In this document: positions 1 to 39,699 of the stretch, piece by piece | How the letters are laid out: the number at the start of each line of letters is the position of its first letter | Position numbering within the stretch: position 1 is the stretch's first letter | From: Doryteuthis pealeii | Lineage: Eukaryota; Mollusca; Cephalopoda; Myopsida; Loliginidae | DNA length: 64,000 bases | Reading direction: 5' to 3' | Assembly: GCA_023376005.1 (NCBI GenBank) | Contig: CM042141.1 | Span: 91,510,107-91,574,106, forward strand | Position numbers and translations under genes: made by a program | The notes under the pieces: generated by a model | The model's database searches: none | Seen by the model: the letters and a program-made list of their open reading frames with translations, nothing else | Told to the model about the DNA's origin: nothing

Positions 1-27
1 GTTATGACATGGTTTTGGTTAAAGGCA

Positions 28-58
28 CACATGATCTCCATTATAATAAGATAATATT
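28..58 (-). mobile_element. Helitron-like 5' terminus fragment
   Basis: On the minus strand this reads TC followed by a TTATAATGGAGAT block. The same block forms the 5' end of the Helitron-like element at 19551-20182 and its relative at 51848-52460. Only the terminus is visible and the body is absent or unrecognised. Confidence 0.3.
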
Positions 59-1053
59 TGTGTGTTCATGGGGACCAAATTATAATAATTTTTGTATGAT
101 ATGTTGGGTTGTAATTCGGGTCATGTCACCTCAGGGTATAAACATAAACCAGGTTTTAAATTTAGGAGGAGCCATCAAGCGTGAGCTGATTGTATGATTG
201 ATCAGTCCATGTATGGAAGACCAAAAGACAACAACGAAAGCAGAAACTGGTTTTCTTTGTGCTTACTAGCTATGTTGGTATGTAACATTTAAGAAGGTAA
301 TTATTTCTTAACATGACTTTCACAACTATCAGTTATAAAACAAGTATGTGAAAATAAAATCTTATTATTATTTTACATACATTGATTTGTTTTTGTTAAA
401 TTTTACTTCTTTTTTAAATTTTTAAAATACTCCTATTATTTAATAACATTTCACAAGATTTCACAATGAAATAATAATAAAGAATTTTGTAACGATGAGT
501 CAAGTGGAACCTACACTTGATTAATGAGCCTTTTGACAATCTTACAAGACAAAGAGGACAGAAACCCACATAAAAACAACACACATTTTCATCCAGCAGA
601 CAGTAGTCGGTCAACCAAAGTGTTCAGATTAGCAAGGGTGACTGCTGAGACAATTTTCTGCCCCTTTCTCTCTACTCTAAATCTATGTTAACTCTAACCT
701 GTTGCTGACAATAAAACAATATTCATTATAATTTGTCTACAATTTTAAAACATTAAAAACTATATTAATTTAAGTAAATTAATGAAAACTTCTATTCAAA
801 GGGATTTTTTTTTCTTGTTGAATATTTTTTTTCATTAAGCTATAGAGTTTTAAAGGACCTATATATGGTATTTAACTCTTTGCTTACATTAAGCCGCTAA
901 CAGTGGCTCTCCCATCACTGTGATCCTATCATAAGCAAAGTACAAAAACTGATGGCTAGTTCATTATAATTGAGCAGAAGGACTATGATTACAATGATAA
1001 TATGACTTTATTTGAATAGAATGAGTTCTGAGGTGAATAGATAGTGAACTTTG

Positions 1054-1464
1054 GGTTAAATCCTACTTAATGGACATAAATTCCACCATTGTATGTCACC
1101 CCGCCGAAAGAAAAAAAACCCAAAATCGGGGAATTAACCGAATTTAATGAAATTTCCAGTGTTGATATATTAATGAATAAAAGATATAATGCACCAGTTA
1201 TTTTATTTAAAAACATATATTTTTTCAGGTCAATTAACTTTGAACCACGTATCTTTGAGAATCTGTATTACGCCTCAAAGATAAGTGGTTCAAAGTTAAC
1301 TGACCTGAAAAAATGTAAGAGTTTTCAAATAAAATAACTGATGCATTATCTTGTTTATTCATTAATATATCAACACTAAAAATTTCATTAAATTCCCTGA
1401 TTTTTGGTATTTTTCTTTTCTTTCGGCGGGGTGACATACAATGTCTGTTAAGTAGGATTTAACC
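1054..1464. mobile_element. 411-bp foldback (palindromic) element
   Basis: Two arms of about 200 bp are inverted copies of each other at roughly 90% by eye. They begin and end with GGTTAAATCCTACTTAA and its reverse complement, and both carry a conserved TGTATGTCACCCCGCCGAAA block. The two short open frames, one on each strand, are mirror images and not genes. Part of each arm (a TCAGTTATTTTATTT block followed by TTTTTCAGGTCA) matches the element at about 55380-55560. Target-site duplication is not clear. Confidence 0.75.
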
Positions 1465-1619
1465 ATAGTTTCTATTGAAATGTTGTGTTCATCTATAAAA
1501 ACAGTTGTTAAACAAAAGAACTAACAAAAACCTTGTGTTTTTTTTTTTTCTACAGACCATTTGTTATTTCTCTGAATTTTTGAGATGAGGTTTGATAATT
1601 AGTAGTATTTGGATTAATC

Positions 1620-1792
1620 GAACTATTGTCCTCATCTTTATTGTTATCTGTACAACATTTTTGCCGTTGTGCCCTGCAGTCTTCAAGAAGGTTCCCGAGT
1701 TCAACAAGAAATACCTGAAGAAGGCCAGAGGGCACATCAGCTGAAACATTGTACAGATAACAATTAAGATGAGGACCGTTTTTTTTTTTTTT
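1620..1792. mobile_element. Family E foldback with hammerhead-like core
   Basis: Inverted arms of about 62 bp start with TCCTCATCTTTATTGTTAT. The right arm holds CTGAAGA at 1715-1721 and then GAAAC plus GTA at 1752-1762. Related sequences lie at 12300-12420, 21343-21556 and 39060-39200. The CTGANGA / GAAAC / GTA order resembles a hammerhead ribozyme core, but no local stem I complement is visible here. Confidence 0.55.
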
Positions 1793-2349
1793 TTTTTTAA
1801 TGAGTTTCAAGGGAAACAAAGTCCTCAAAGACTTTTCTGTAATCCTTGTTTTTGTTTTTGTTTGCCATAAGTAAGTTTAGTAGAAAATCAAAAAGGTTGT
1901 TGTTATTGGTTGAACTGAAGTGAACATGGCACTGAGTTGTGAAAAGAAGCAAATATCAAAAGTGCTGTACACACTTCTTGAAAGAATGTCCTTCTTCAAT
2001 GCTTTGACTAAAGGAAAGAGACTGATTATCTCCTTTCCAGTAGTGCAGGTCATAAACAGGGACAGACAACCAAAAAACATTTCTGCTTCTTTTTATTTTT
2101 TTGCATCATGGGGACAAAAATGTATTTTATTTTAATTCTTTATTATTTTATTTATTCATTCTTATTTTCCTATGAAATATTTTTTTCTTTTTATTTTTAA
2201 AATTCTTTTTATTATTTAATTTAAAAAATTTAATTTTACCTTATTCTTTCACAATTTATTTTGTTTCTTTGTTTTTGTTATTTTATTCTCCCACAATCCA
2301 TTCCTGTTCATAAGTGGAACTCTGCAAATGCATCTAATTATGTGAAATC

Positions 2350-2600
2350 GTTGTTGTCGGGGTGGCCTAATGTCGGTACCAGCCAATCAGCGAGGGAGTC
2401 TATCCCCTTTTCACTAGTGCTAGACCAAGGAGATTGTTTTTGCATCTGAGGTGGAGCGCCACACCTACCATCAGCTCCTTACTTTACCGCACAGATCCCT
2501 GTGCTACTCATACGCTGAGTTGGCGAGGGCTGGTATCGAACTAAGAACCTTGTGGTTTTTAGCCAAACGCTCTACCGACTAAGCTAACCCGGCCCCTTAC
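2350..2600 (-). mobile_element. SINE family A, tRNA-derived, copy 1
   Basis: On the minus strand it starts with a tRNA-like head: GGGCCGGGTTAGCTTAGTC with A box, then the B box GGTTCTTAGTTCGATACC. The family body follows (cloverleaf-unrelated, with CTCCACCTCAG-type and GATAGACTCCC blocks). The end of the head, 'gagctaacccggcccc', is duplicated at 2599-2617. At least eight other copies occur in the window. Confidence 0.8.
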
Positions 2601-3419
2601 TGAGCTAACCCGGCCCCTATGTGAAATGGTGGAACTCATTCTGTTTGGAAAATACGACACATCTTCCTGAGAGGGTAGTTCTAATAGGTGGTTGAGTCTG
2701 AGATTATTGTAAACCACTTGGACCCTAAGGAAGTGTATGGCCACTTGACCCCTATCACACAAACCATCTGAGTGAGACAAATAAGACATGCTGGAGAAGC
2801 TCGAATGATTCTGTTGTCATTGTAGTGCCTTGCATTGATGTAGCTTCAGTCCATTGGGTGACTCTGTCTATGTATTTTAGAATGTATCTCCCTGGTAGTG
2901 AATATGTTCTATTGTAGTTGGTGGTAATAGGCCTACAATGTCAATATGTATGGTTTTGAATTGTGTAGAGTGTGGTATAAATGGGATGACCATTGACTTT
3001 GTGTTGTGACTTTGCTTTGTTGAAAATAAAAGCACCCTTTCGTCCATGAAAATATGTTCTTATCCATGTCAAGCTAAAAGTAGATTAGCTTTACTGTGGT
3101 TGTAGGTCCTGGGTGTGACATTATGGTGGAAGGTATCATAGATTACTGTCCGTGATGCTTGTGGAATAAATGGTCTTGGGTAAGGTGTGGAAATGTCACA
3201 TGATATGGTATTGTTACCAACAATATAGGTCTTCAGTCTGTTTACATAGATCTTTAAGTGTGGCTTTCTTGCTGTTTAATGAGGGATAGTAAATTGAACA
3301 GGTCAACTGTTATTGGTCTTGAGAGGCAATTTAGTTCATTATTATTATAAAAGTTGTATAGTATGAACTGGTCATTTTGGGAGGCTGCAAAACACACATA
3401 TTAACCAGTGGGTAGCAAG

Positions 3420-3735
3420 GCTTGAAGAGGCTATTTTTTTTTCTTTTTCTTTTTTCTTTCTTTTTTTAAATTTTTGGTTTGAAGTGGAATATTTTATTTT
3501 ATATTTTGTATTTTATCATTTATTCTATTTTCATATTTCATTATTGGTTTTATTTTTTATTTTTGTATTTTATTTTATTTTGTTTTTGTATTTTATTATT
3601 TTTTATTTATTTTCGTATCTTATTGGTTTTAATTTTATAATTTTCATATTTCATAATTTGTTTTATTTTCATATTTTATATTTTATTTTTATTATTTTAA
3701 TTTTAAACTTTATTCATTTATTGATTCCCAAAAGA
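3420..3735. repeat. T-rich low-complexity tract
   Basis: The tract is almost pure T/A with repeated TTTTATTTT and TTCATATTT words. The 85-codon open frame here is F/I/L-rich because of this composition and is not a gene. Confidence 0.85.
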
Positions 3736-4268
3736 GAATGAAAATTTAAAAAAAAATTCCAATCATATACATTTGATTATAATAAAAATTGCAGTATTGT
3801 AGAACATAGACACTCATTTCTGTTTTAATGGACATGGCATAGAAAATAGGACACAACAGTATTAGCTTTAAAAAGAATTGTTTGGCACAGTTTAAAAACA
3901 ATATTCCCAAAAGTTGGTAGGTTTTTGGGAATCCAGATAATTCAAACGAAATCTACAGGGTAGACCAAATATTGTCACCCTTACATATTGTTTTAACTTT
4001 CATCTTTTTGTTTTAATAATTAAATAACTTTTATATGATATTATTTTACTGCTAAAAATATTTCAAAATAGAATTGTTTTCTAGAATTTTGCATTGTATT
4101 ATGTCATTATTTTACTTCTAAAAAAATATGTAGGACATGACAAGACTTTTGGACCACCCTATGTATTGAAATAGATTAAATGATAGACTAACCATTTTTC
4201 TTGAAACATTAAGTCTTCCATTTATGAAAGACACAGTAGGATGACAATATATGAGACTATACAAAGCG

Positions 4269-4270
<2 letters not shown>

Positions 4271-4309
<39 letters not shown>
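4271..4309. repeat. (AT)n microsatellite
   Basis: Uninterrupted AT dinucleotide, about 20 units, on the left side of the palindrome at 4388-4502. Confidence 0.95.
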
Positions 4310-4315
<6 letters not shown>

Positions 4316-4387
4316 CCTTTGTTAGTATTGGAGAAATGAGAATAAAGTGCTTGATTACTTTTGTAAGAGCTGTATTTATTTATTATA

Positions 4388-4502
4388 GTGTACAATACAT
4401 TTAAGGTGCAACTGCTACCATTGGTTTCTAGGTAGTATCTTTGTATCAAAGATACTAACTAGAAACCAATGGTAGCAGTTGCACCTTAAATGTATTGTAC
4501 AC
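4388..4502. repeat. Near-perfect palindrome between TA microsatellites
   Basis: Arms of about 55 nt (GTGTACAATACATTTAAGGT and onward, and its mirror) enclose only a few unpaired bases around 4440-4447. The right arm reads GAAACCAATGGTA, which fits the 3' half of a hammerhead core (GAAA, short stem III ACC/GGU, GUA). The CTGANGA box is not present. Confidence 0.85.
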
Positions 4503-4528
4503 ACACACACACACACACACACATACAT

Positions 4529-4580
<52 letters not shown>
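4500..4580. repeat. (AC)n(AT)n compound microsatellite
   Basis: About 12 AC units run into a long AT tract directly to the right of the palindrome. Confidence 0.95.
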
Positions 4581-4582
<2 letters not shown>

Positions 4583-4771
4583 GATGAAAGGAAGAAAGAA
4601 AAGGAGTGAGAAGTATAAAGCTTTGTACAAAATGTTGAAGTATGTCACCGAGAGGAAGCTAGGATTAATGCCAGAGACGTTAGGGACATACCAGTCAATG
4701 ATGATATTTAAAATATACATATTATTACAATGTACAGTGCACAATCCAAAGTATTAAACTACTAGCTGAAG

Positions 4772-4800
4772 TACCCATTCAACCCAAATTTAGAGGAAGG
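4772..4800 (-). mobile_element. Possible Helitron-like 3' end (truncated)
   Basis: CTAG followed by GAAGTACCC-type sequence on + resembles the reverse of a hairpin-plus-CTAG terminus. The inner half of the hairpin is not convincing. Confidence 0.2.
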
Positions 4801-4887
4801 GGAGATGGATTCATGCCTTTCTCCAACAGCCGTAGTGGAAATTTTATGTTAAAATATTTTTATTCTCTGAATTATCTAGACAAGCAC

Positions 4888-5100
4888 CTCTTCAAAATTC
4901 TTGTCCTGGGTACTATAGCACCAAACTGCATCTGATAGTGAGGCTCCAGTTCTGGAGCTCTGGGGGGAGTGTGGAGTGCCTCTTCATTGCCATTACTCCC
5001 AGGTCCACTCTGACCCGGAGTGGTAGTACCTGTTAGGGTCCCACCTATGAGTCAAATATATCTGTTTTAGAAATTATTTGGATTGGATGTAGCTGTATAC
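4888..5100 (+). repeat. Repeat family C fragment, left flank of 91-bp array
   Basis: Contains the family landmarks CTGCATCTGATAGTGAGG, CAGTTCTGGAGCTC, TCCACTCTGACCCGGAGTGG and TAGTACCTGTTAGGGTCCC. It then runs through GTCAAATATATCTGTTT into the first 91-bp unit. Confidence 0.75.
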
Positions 5101-6546
5101 AAATTATTTGTATTAAGAATACTTACTTGTAGCTATAATTGTTTACTAAGGATTATTATTATTAGTTACTTGAAACCATATAACTGTGTGCAAATTATTT
5201 GTATTAAGAATACTTACTTGTAGCTATAATTGTTTACTAAGGATTATTATTATTAGTTACTTGAAACCATATAACTGTGTGCAAATTATTTGTATTAAGA
5301 ATACTTACTTGTAGCTATAATTGTTTACTAAGGATTATTATTATTAGTTACTTGAAACCATATAACTGTGTGCAAATTATTTGTATTAAGAATACTTACT
5401 TGTAGCTATAATTGTTTACTAAGGATTATTATTATTAGTTACTTGAAACCATATAACTGTGTGCAAATTATTTGTATTAAGAATACTTACTTGTAGCTAT
5501 AATTGTTTACTAAGGATTATTATTATTAGTTACTTGAAACCATATAACTGTGTGCAAATTATTTGTATTAAGAATACTTACTTGTAGCTATAATTGTTTA
5601 CTAAGGATTATTATTATTAGTTACTTGAAACCATATAACTGTGTGCAAATTATTTGTATTAAGAATACTTACTTGTAGCTATAATTGTTTACTAAGGATT
5701 ATTATTATTAGTTACTTGAAACCATATAACTGTGTGCAAATTATTTGTATTAAGAATACTTACTTGTAGCTATAATTGTTTACTAAGGATTATTATTATT
5801 AGTTACTTGAAACCATATAACTGTGTGCAAATTATTTGTATTAAGAATACTTACTTGTAGCTATAATTGTTTACTAAGGATTATTATTATTAGTTACTTG
5901 AAACCATATAACTGTGTGCAAATTATTTGTATTAAGAATACTTACTTGTAGCTATAATTGTTTACTAAGGATTATTATTATTAGTTACTTGAAACCATAT
6001 AACTGTGTGCAAATTATTTGTATTAAGAATACTTACTTGTAGCTATAATTGTTTACTAAGGATTATTATTATTAGTTACTTGAAACCATATAACTGTGTG
6101 CAAATTATTTGTATTAAAGAATACTTACTTGTAGCTATAATTGTTTACTAAGGATTATTATTATTAGTTACTTGAAACCATATAACTGTGTGCAAATTAT
6201 TTGTATTAAGAATACTTACTTGTAGCTATAATTGTTTACTAAGGATTATTATTATTAGTTACTTGAAACCATATAACTGTGTGCAAATTATTTGTATTAA
6301 GAATACTTACTTGTAGCTATAATTGTTTACTAAGGATTATTATTATTAGTTACTTGAAACCATATAACTGTGTGCAAATTATTTGTATTAAGAATACTTA
6401 CTTGTAGCTATAATTGTTTACTAAGGATTATTATTATTAGTTACTTGAAACCATATAACTGTGTGCAAATTATTTGTATTAAGAATACTTACTTGTAGCT
6501 ATAATTGTTTACTAAGGATTATTATCAGTTTCTTGAAACAATAAAT
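5101..6546. repeat. 91-bp tandem array, about 16 copies
   Basis: Units start with AAATTATTTGTATTAAGAAT at 5101, 5192, 5283, 5374, 5465, 5556, 5647, 5738, 5829, 5920, 6011, 6102, 6194, 6285, 6376 and 6467. The period is 91 bp except the unit at 6102, which carries one extra A (92 bp). The copies look otherwise identical. The last unit diverges after 6525. The array lies in a GBE1 intron. Degenerate single units of the same sequence occur at 7440-7560 and 50940-51800, so the array grew from a unit already present in a dispersed element. Confidence 0.97.
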
Positions 6547-6740
6547 CTGCTCTGTTAAGACCTGAGACTGTTGTCCTTTTTATGACCCTAAACTGCATCT
6601 ATTTGTGAGGTCCAGTTTTGGAGCTCTGGGACTGAAGTTACTTTGTCATTATTATTCTCAGCTCCACTCTGACCTGGAGTGATAGTACAAATTATGGTCT
6701 TACTTAGAGGTCAAATAAATCTGTTTGGAAATTATTTATG
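6547..6740 (+). repeat. Repeat family C fragment, right flank of 91-bp array
   Basis: Carries the landmarks AAACTGCATCTA, CAGTTTTGGAGCTCTGG, CCACTCTGACCTGGAGTG and GTCAAATAAATCTGTTTGG. The same order is found at 51110-51290. Confidence 0.7.
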
Positions 6741-6779
6741 TTAGATTAGCAATAACAGCTCATTTCGTAGAATCATTGG

Positions 6780-7440
6780 ACATAGACAAGTTTTCACCTT
6801 AATTGGTTCAAATTGCAATTCCTCTAGTATTTCTGATCCAATCTTAAAAATATTTATATGGTTGGAAATAAAATAAAATAATCTTTCTAAATATGTAATT
6901 TTTATGTGTTTTTATCCATTGAATAATTTTTTACGGCGAGTTAAAATGATGTTTTGTTTTCGTTTTTTAAACAAAATATGACATTTAAAAAATTTTTTTT
7001 AAAGACTAATTTTTACACACTACTTTGTTTTTTTTTCAAAATCATATTGGCTAATCTTTATCAATATTCTTGAAATTTTACACTCAATGGGAAGACACCT
7101 GGAAGTACAAACAGGACCTTTTTTTTGTTTCTAGGCCCCGTAGAAGCAAAAATACAATAGAGCAAATTTGAAGGCGATTTCTTCAAAAAATATTAGAGAA
7201 GCAAAAAAAAGAAAAGCACTATAGCAGTAATAGAAGACACTCAGAATTATTTCCATATATAATGTGTGAAATAAAAACGATTGTATACCATCAGGGATTT
7301 TGCTCAAAGTTTTAATTTTGAAAAGAAAACCGTCAAATGTAAACAATCTCTCGTAATTCTGGCCTTATCGGCTTAAAAAAGTAATTACTAGCATATTTCA
7401 GGTCCAATTTTAAAAATATTAATTTAAATAAATTTTCTAT
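6780..7440. mobile_element. Dispersed repeat shared with 62255-62960
   Basis: A block with CTGATCCAATCTTAAAAATA, AATCTTTCTAAATATGTAAT and TTTTTTACGGCGAGTTAAAA occurs here and twice near the window's right end. There it follows a TC(TA)n AAAAGGAAGT start of Helitron type. The class is inferred only from that link. Confidence 0.45.
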
Positions 7441-7560
7441 TTAATAAAGGCTTATAAATCATTAGTATTAGATAGGAATGCTTGAAACAATACAACTGTG
7501 TGCAAATTATTTATATTAGATAAGAATACTTGATATCATAAGAGTGCAAATATGATTAGA
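7440..7560. repeat. Degenerate 91-bp-type units
   Basis: Contains ATACAACTGTGTGCAAATTA and AAGAATACTTGATATC, clear but diverged relatives of the array monomer. It is followed by GCAATGG as at 52525. Confidence 0.6.
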
Positions 7561-7785
7561 AAAAAAAATGCAATGGAAAATATTAAAAAATTCTGGATGC
7601 TTTTGTTGAGGTTGTGAAGTTGACTAATCACATTGGACTATGAAATTTGCCTCTATGGCTTGGAGCATGGCCTCGGAATCACTGTTTTAGGTCTACTTGA
7701 CCTTGCCTGATCAACGTTTTTGCAACCTGAGCAAAATTTCTTGAACCATCTAATTACTGTGCTGTAATCAACTGCACCTTAGACC

Positions 7786-8377
7786 TGTTAGCTGGGGCTT
7801 TAGAATACTCTGACTGCACCTCACCTAATGGAGCCACCTGTTGGCCTTCGGTGGCGAACTATGATGCTTAAGGATGGAACCCTGGTGGCTGAGCAGTCCA
7901 TGACATGCAACACTCCACTTTGACCCTTACTTTGGCGGCTAGACGGACTGTTGGAGAGGCCCCCTCCGATCAATCGGCTGGTCACATCAAGCCCTAGCAC
8001 CTATATGATTGTCCTAACCCTATTGCCCTTATGGCAAGCCCCAACCCTTTTTATCATATGGATGCTAGACGGAGATGGCTGAGGGTCTTATTATCCTGGG
8101 TATGACGTTAAACACTATCTGATGGTGAAGTTCCAGTTCTGGAGCTCGGGGAATGTGGAGTGCCCCTTCATCACCATTACTCCCAGGTCCACTCCAACCT
8201 GGAGTGGTAGTACCTGTTAGGGTCCCATCTATGGGTTAAATAGAACAAAATGAGTTAAAAAATATGTTTAAAAAAAATTGAGTACCCATCAAGAATTAAT
8301 AAAAGAAAACGTCTTTGGCATAAAATGACCCAACAAGGGTTGATGTGCTGTAAAATCTAACCAACCAACTGACCCTT
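7786..8377 (+). repeat. Repeat family C, near full length, inside mariner M1
   Basis: It has the complete set of family landmarks: GTTAGCTGGGGCTTTAGAA, GGATGGAACCCTGGTGGCTG, GGAGAGGCCCCCTCCGATC, CCCTATTGCCCTTATGGCAA, GAAGTTCCAGTTCTGGAG-like and TGGTAGTACCTGTTAGGG. It ends in the LINE-like tail GGCATAAAATGACCCAACAA with AACCAACC. It interrupts the transposase frame of M1. Confidence 0.75.
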
Positions 8378-8517
8378 CACTTTTTAGTTGCTTCTGTGGC
8401 ATTATGACCCAATTTGAGCTCATAAAGCATAAATTCCCAAATTAGACTACACTGCACATTCATCTGTGAAGGGTTCAAATCCCACACAAAATATGAACAG
8501 AAGGTCAGCATGGTATT

Positions 8518-9154
8518 ATCACAATAAATGCATCCTGGCCTCCTGCCCTAAAAAACACTAAGCGGTGCCTGCTGAAAATCCAACCTGCGCTACTATTGAA
8601 CTCTCTAGCTATTTGAAGGCGTTTTTCCTGAAAAGTTAATGCGATATAAAAGCAATATTTTAAGCTTCACCCGTCATTTTAAAAAATTGTGACAGTTGTT
8701 TGGTTTAATAATGTATTGATTGTTTTTATTTTCAAAACTCTGTTGTATTTATTTAAAAATTCATGACAGTTGTTTTGAATTAAAATGAAAATCTCAAAAA
8801 AAAAAAAAAAGATATTTTAAAGGAGGGGAGGAAATATTTACATTTACTTGTTGATAAGAAACCTGGTTGGTGGCTTACTTTTAATGCCTTCAAACAACTA
8901 AAAAAAGCTATTTGTTGAAAAAAAAACGCCTTCAAACCGTTAAAAATTTTTTTTAAAAGGGGCGGGGGTTTAAAAATATTTACATTTACTTGTTGAGAAA
9001 AGACGGGGGGGGGATATCGCTTTCATAATGCATTAACTTTTTGAGAAAAACGTCTTCAAACAGCTAGGGAGTTCAATAGTATCGCGGGTTGGTTTTTCAG
9101 TAGGCACCGCTTAGTGTTTTTTAGGGCAGGAGGCCAGGATGCAATTATGTGATA
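8518..9154. mobile_element. TIR element family Q, copy 1
   Basis: Inverted termini of about 120 bp (ATGCATCCTGGCCTCCTGCC on the left, its mirror at 9124-9143) enclose about 330 bp. The interior contains a duplicated block (ATATTTACATTTACTTGTTG). The termini match those of the element at 16668-17429, but the interiors do not. It is inserted in mariner M1. No transposase is encoded. Superfamily unknown. Confidence 0.7.
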
Positions 9155-9322
9155 TGCAGCGGTTAGCATACCAAGTACCATGATACTACTCACCACTGTG
9201 GCTCGAACTGCTTTGGTCACGTGATATACATGCTGCAAATTAACATGTACTAAAATATTGCAGAACTTTTTGACACACCCTAGTATGATTACTGACAATT
9301 TTTCTTTTTATTGTTCTTCCAG

Positions 9323-38220
<28,898 letters not shown>

Positions 38221-38265
38221 ATCCCTTTTTTTTTTTTTTCTCTTTCTCTCCATCTGCTGATTTGC

Positions 38266-38297
<32 letters not shown>

Positions 38298-38298
38298 A
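38266..38298. repeat. (TA)n(TG)n microsatellite in 3' UTR region
   Basis: Dinucleotide tract 45 bp after the GBE1 stop codon. Confidence 0.95.
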
Positions 38299-39004
38299 AG
38301 TGCATCCAACAAATGCAGGTAATGGAAAATTTACATAGGAGAACTAACCAAACTGCAATTGCTAACAAAATGGATTGGGATGAATTTATTCATAAAGATT
38401 TTGTTTAAGTTTATAATTATTAAATTCCTGGATATTAGTAATTAAAAAAAAAAAAAAAGTTCCATTTTAATACACATAAAAAAACAGTTAATTTAAAATA
38501 TTAGTTTTGAATTTAAAAAATGTGTGTGATGTATGATTTAGTTAAAAATTCTTAAGATTTTCTTTGTTATAATGAAATTTTTTTTTTCAATTTATTAAAT
38601 ACATGAATACATCACAATATATCCCATTTCTAACAGTATTTATTGCACTTAAACTCCTTGAATAATTAAAGATGATATTAAAGTTATTTTATTTAGCTTA
38701 CATAGAATGGTGGCACCAGTGTTGTGTTTTTTTTTTTTTTTGTTTGTATCAGTTCAAACAAGGCTGTTGGGAACCTGGCAATGCATAACATGCCCTGGTC
38801 CGTTGCTACCAATGCTTACATATGAAAAATAGTTTAATTTTTATTTTGATAAATGATTAAAACGAAAATATTTATCTGCTACATGTTCTGCTTAATTAGA
38901 TGAAAATCAGTTTTTGTTAAAGATTTTTTAAATTGTTTTTGAGAAATACTATTAATTCTTTTTGGTTTGTTTAGATTATTTAAAAATTTTTTTTTTTTTT
39001 TTAA

Positions 39005-39050
39005 AGGCCAAAATTTGATCAGTTGGTTTTCCAGCCATCATCAGCAAATA
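39005..39050 (-). ncRNA. Weak hammerhead-like motif
   Basis: The minus strand reads ATTTG-CTGATGA-TGGCTG-GAAA and later CAAAT, so a 5-bp stem I is possible. The base before H17 is not U in that register and stem II is absent. Probably a decayed copy. Confidence 0.2.
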
Positions 39051-39059
39051 TAATATTAT

Positions 39060-39205
39060 ACTATACTTGTATGTATTTATGAGATGAGGCTTGATATGAA
39101 TAATTTTGATATTTCGGACCCCGAGGTTACTGTGGCCTAAACATTGTGTTTATACACAATAAAGATAAGGATAACAGTCTGAAATATCAAAATTATTCAA
39201 ATATG
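39060..39205. mobile_element. Family E foldback, copy 4
   Basis: AATAATTTTGATATTTC and its mirror at 39184-39202 enclose TAAACATTGTGTTTATACAC and AATAAAGATAAGG. Confidence 0.55.
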
Positions 39206-39699
39206 ATATTAGTTACTAGATTTAAAAAAATCTATTTTTCTATTTTTATTTTCAAAAAATTTCTTTATCAGGTTTGCGGATTTTCTGGTCTGTAAGATAC
39301 TTAAAAACTGTAACTACATAAGACTCATTACAAACTGCTGATATATGAATCGGAGTCTGACTACCAAAGATTTACACTTTGCTGCTTAGGAATTAAGATA
39401 CATTGCAAACTAATAACCTTTGTAAAACCTGCATCTTATGGACTATCAAATAAGGAATATCCCATACATACTTGTATATCATGCAACTTTCTGAGACTTA
39501 AATTTTAATCTAATATTAGGGGATCACACAATACCCAAGGTAGAAACTAGTCCTAGCCTTAGCCAAATATCTATAAACACACAGTTTGTATCTCGTTTAT
39601 AGTGTGACCATCTACTATTAGGCTAAAATCTAATTGTCAGAAAGTTGCATGGTATGTGAGTATACATGGTATCTCTAATCTCTCACACTAAATTTTTTT

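Larger units (their letters stand above)
7560..9290 (-). mobile_element. Mariner M1 (SETMAR-like), split by two insertions
   Basis: Three pieces align with mariner M2 at 10985-11895 in the same order: about 7590-7790, 8378-8517 and 9155-9290. The right terminus reads CTTTTTGACACACCCTAGTA. The gaps are a family C repeat (7786-8377) and a Q element (8518-9154). Coding capacity is destroyed by the insertions and stops. The family matches the helix-turn-helix part of Mos1/SETMAR-like transposases, best seen in M2. Confidence 0.65.
1..9322 (+). other. GBE1: GBE1 intron, 3' part, repeat-filled
   Basis: No exon of the branching enzyme was recognised before 9323. The first exon seen starts in phase 0 in the middle of the protein, so this stretch is read as the end of an upstream intron. 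Its identifiable contents are listed separately below: foldbacks, SINEs, the 91-bp array, mariner, Helitron-like and repeat-C copies. The unlisted parts (about 60-1050, 1800-2340, 2600-3420 and 3730-4270) are AT-rich with poly-T and poly-A runs, and I see nothing more in them. A 71-codon open frame at 1920-2135 matches nothing I recognise. Confidence 0.75.

Noticed and set aside
1920..2135. 71-codon gene starting MNMALSCEKKQISKVLYTLL
   Set aside because: No recognisable family, no splice context, inside a GBE1 intron with repeats around it.
5101..6546. CRISPR array
   Set aside because: The units are contiguous without variable spacers and the DNA is eukaryotic.
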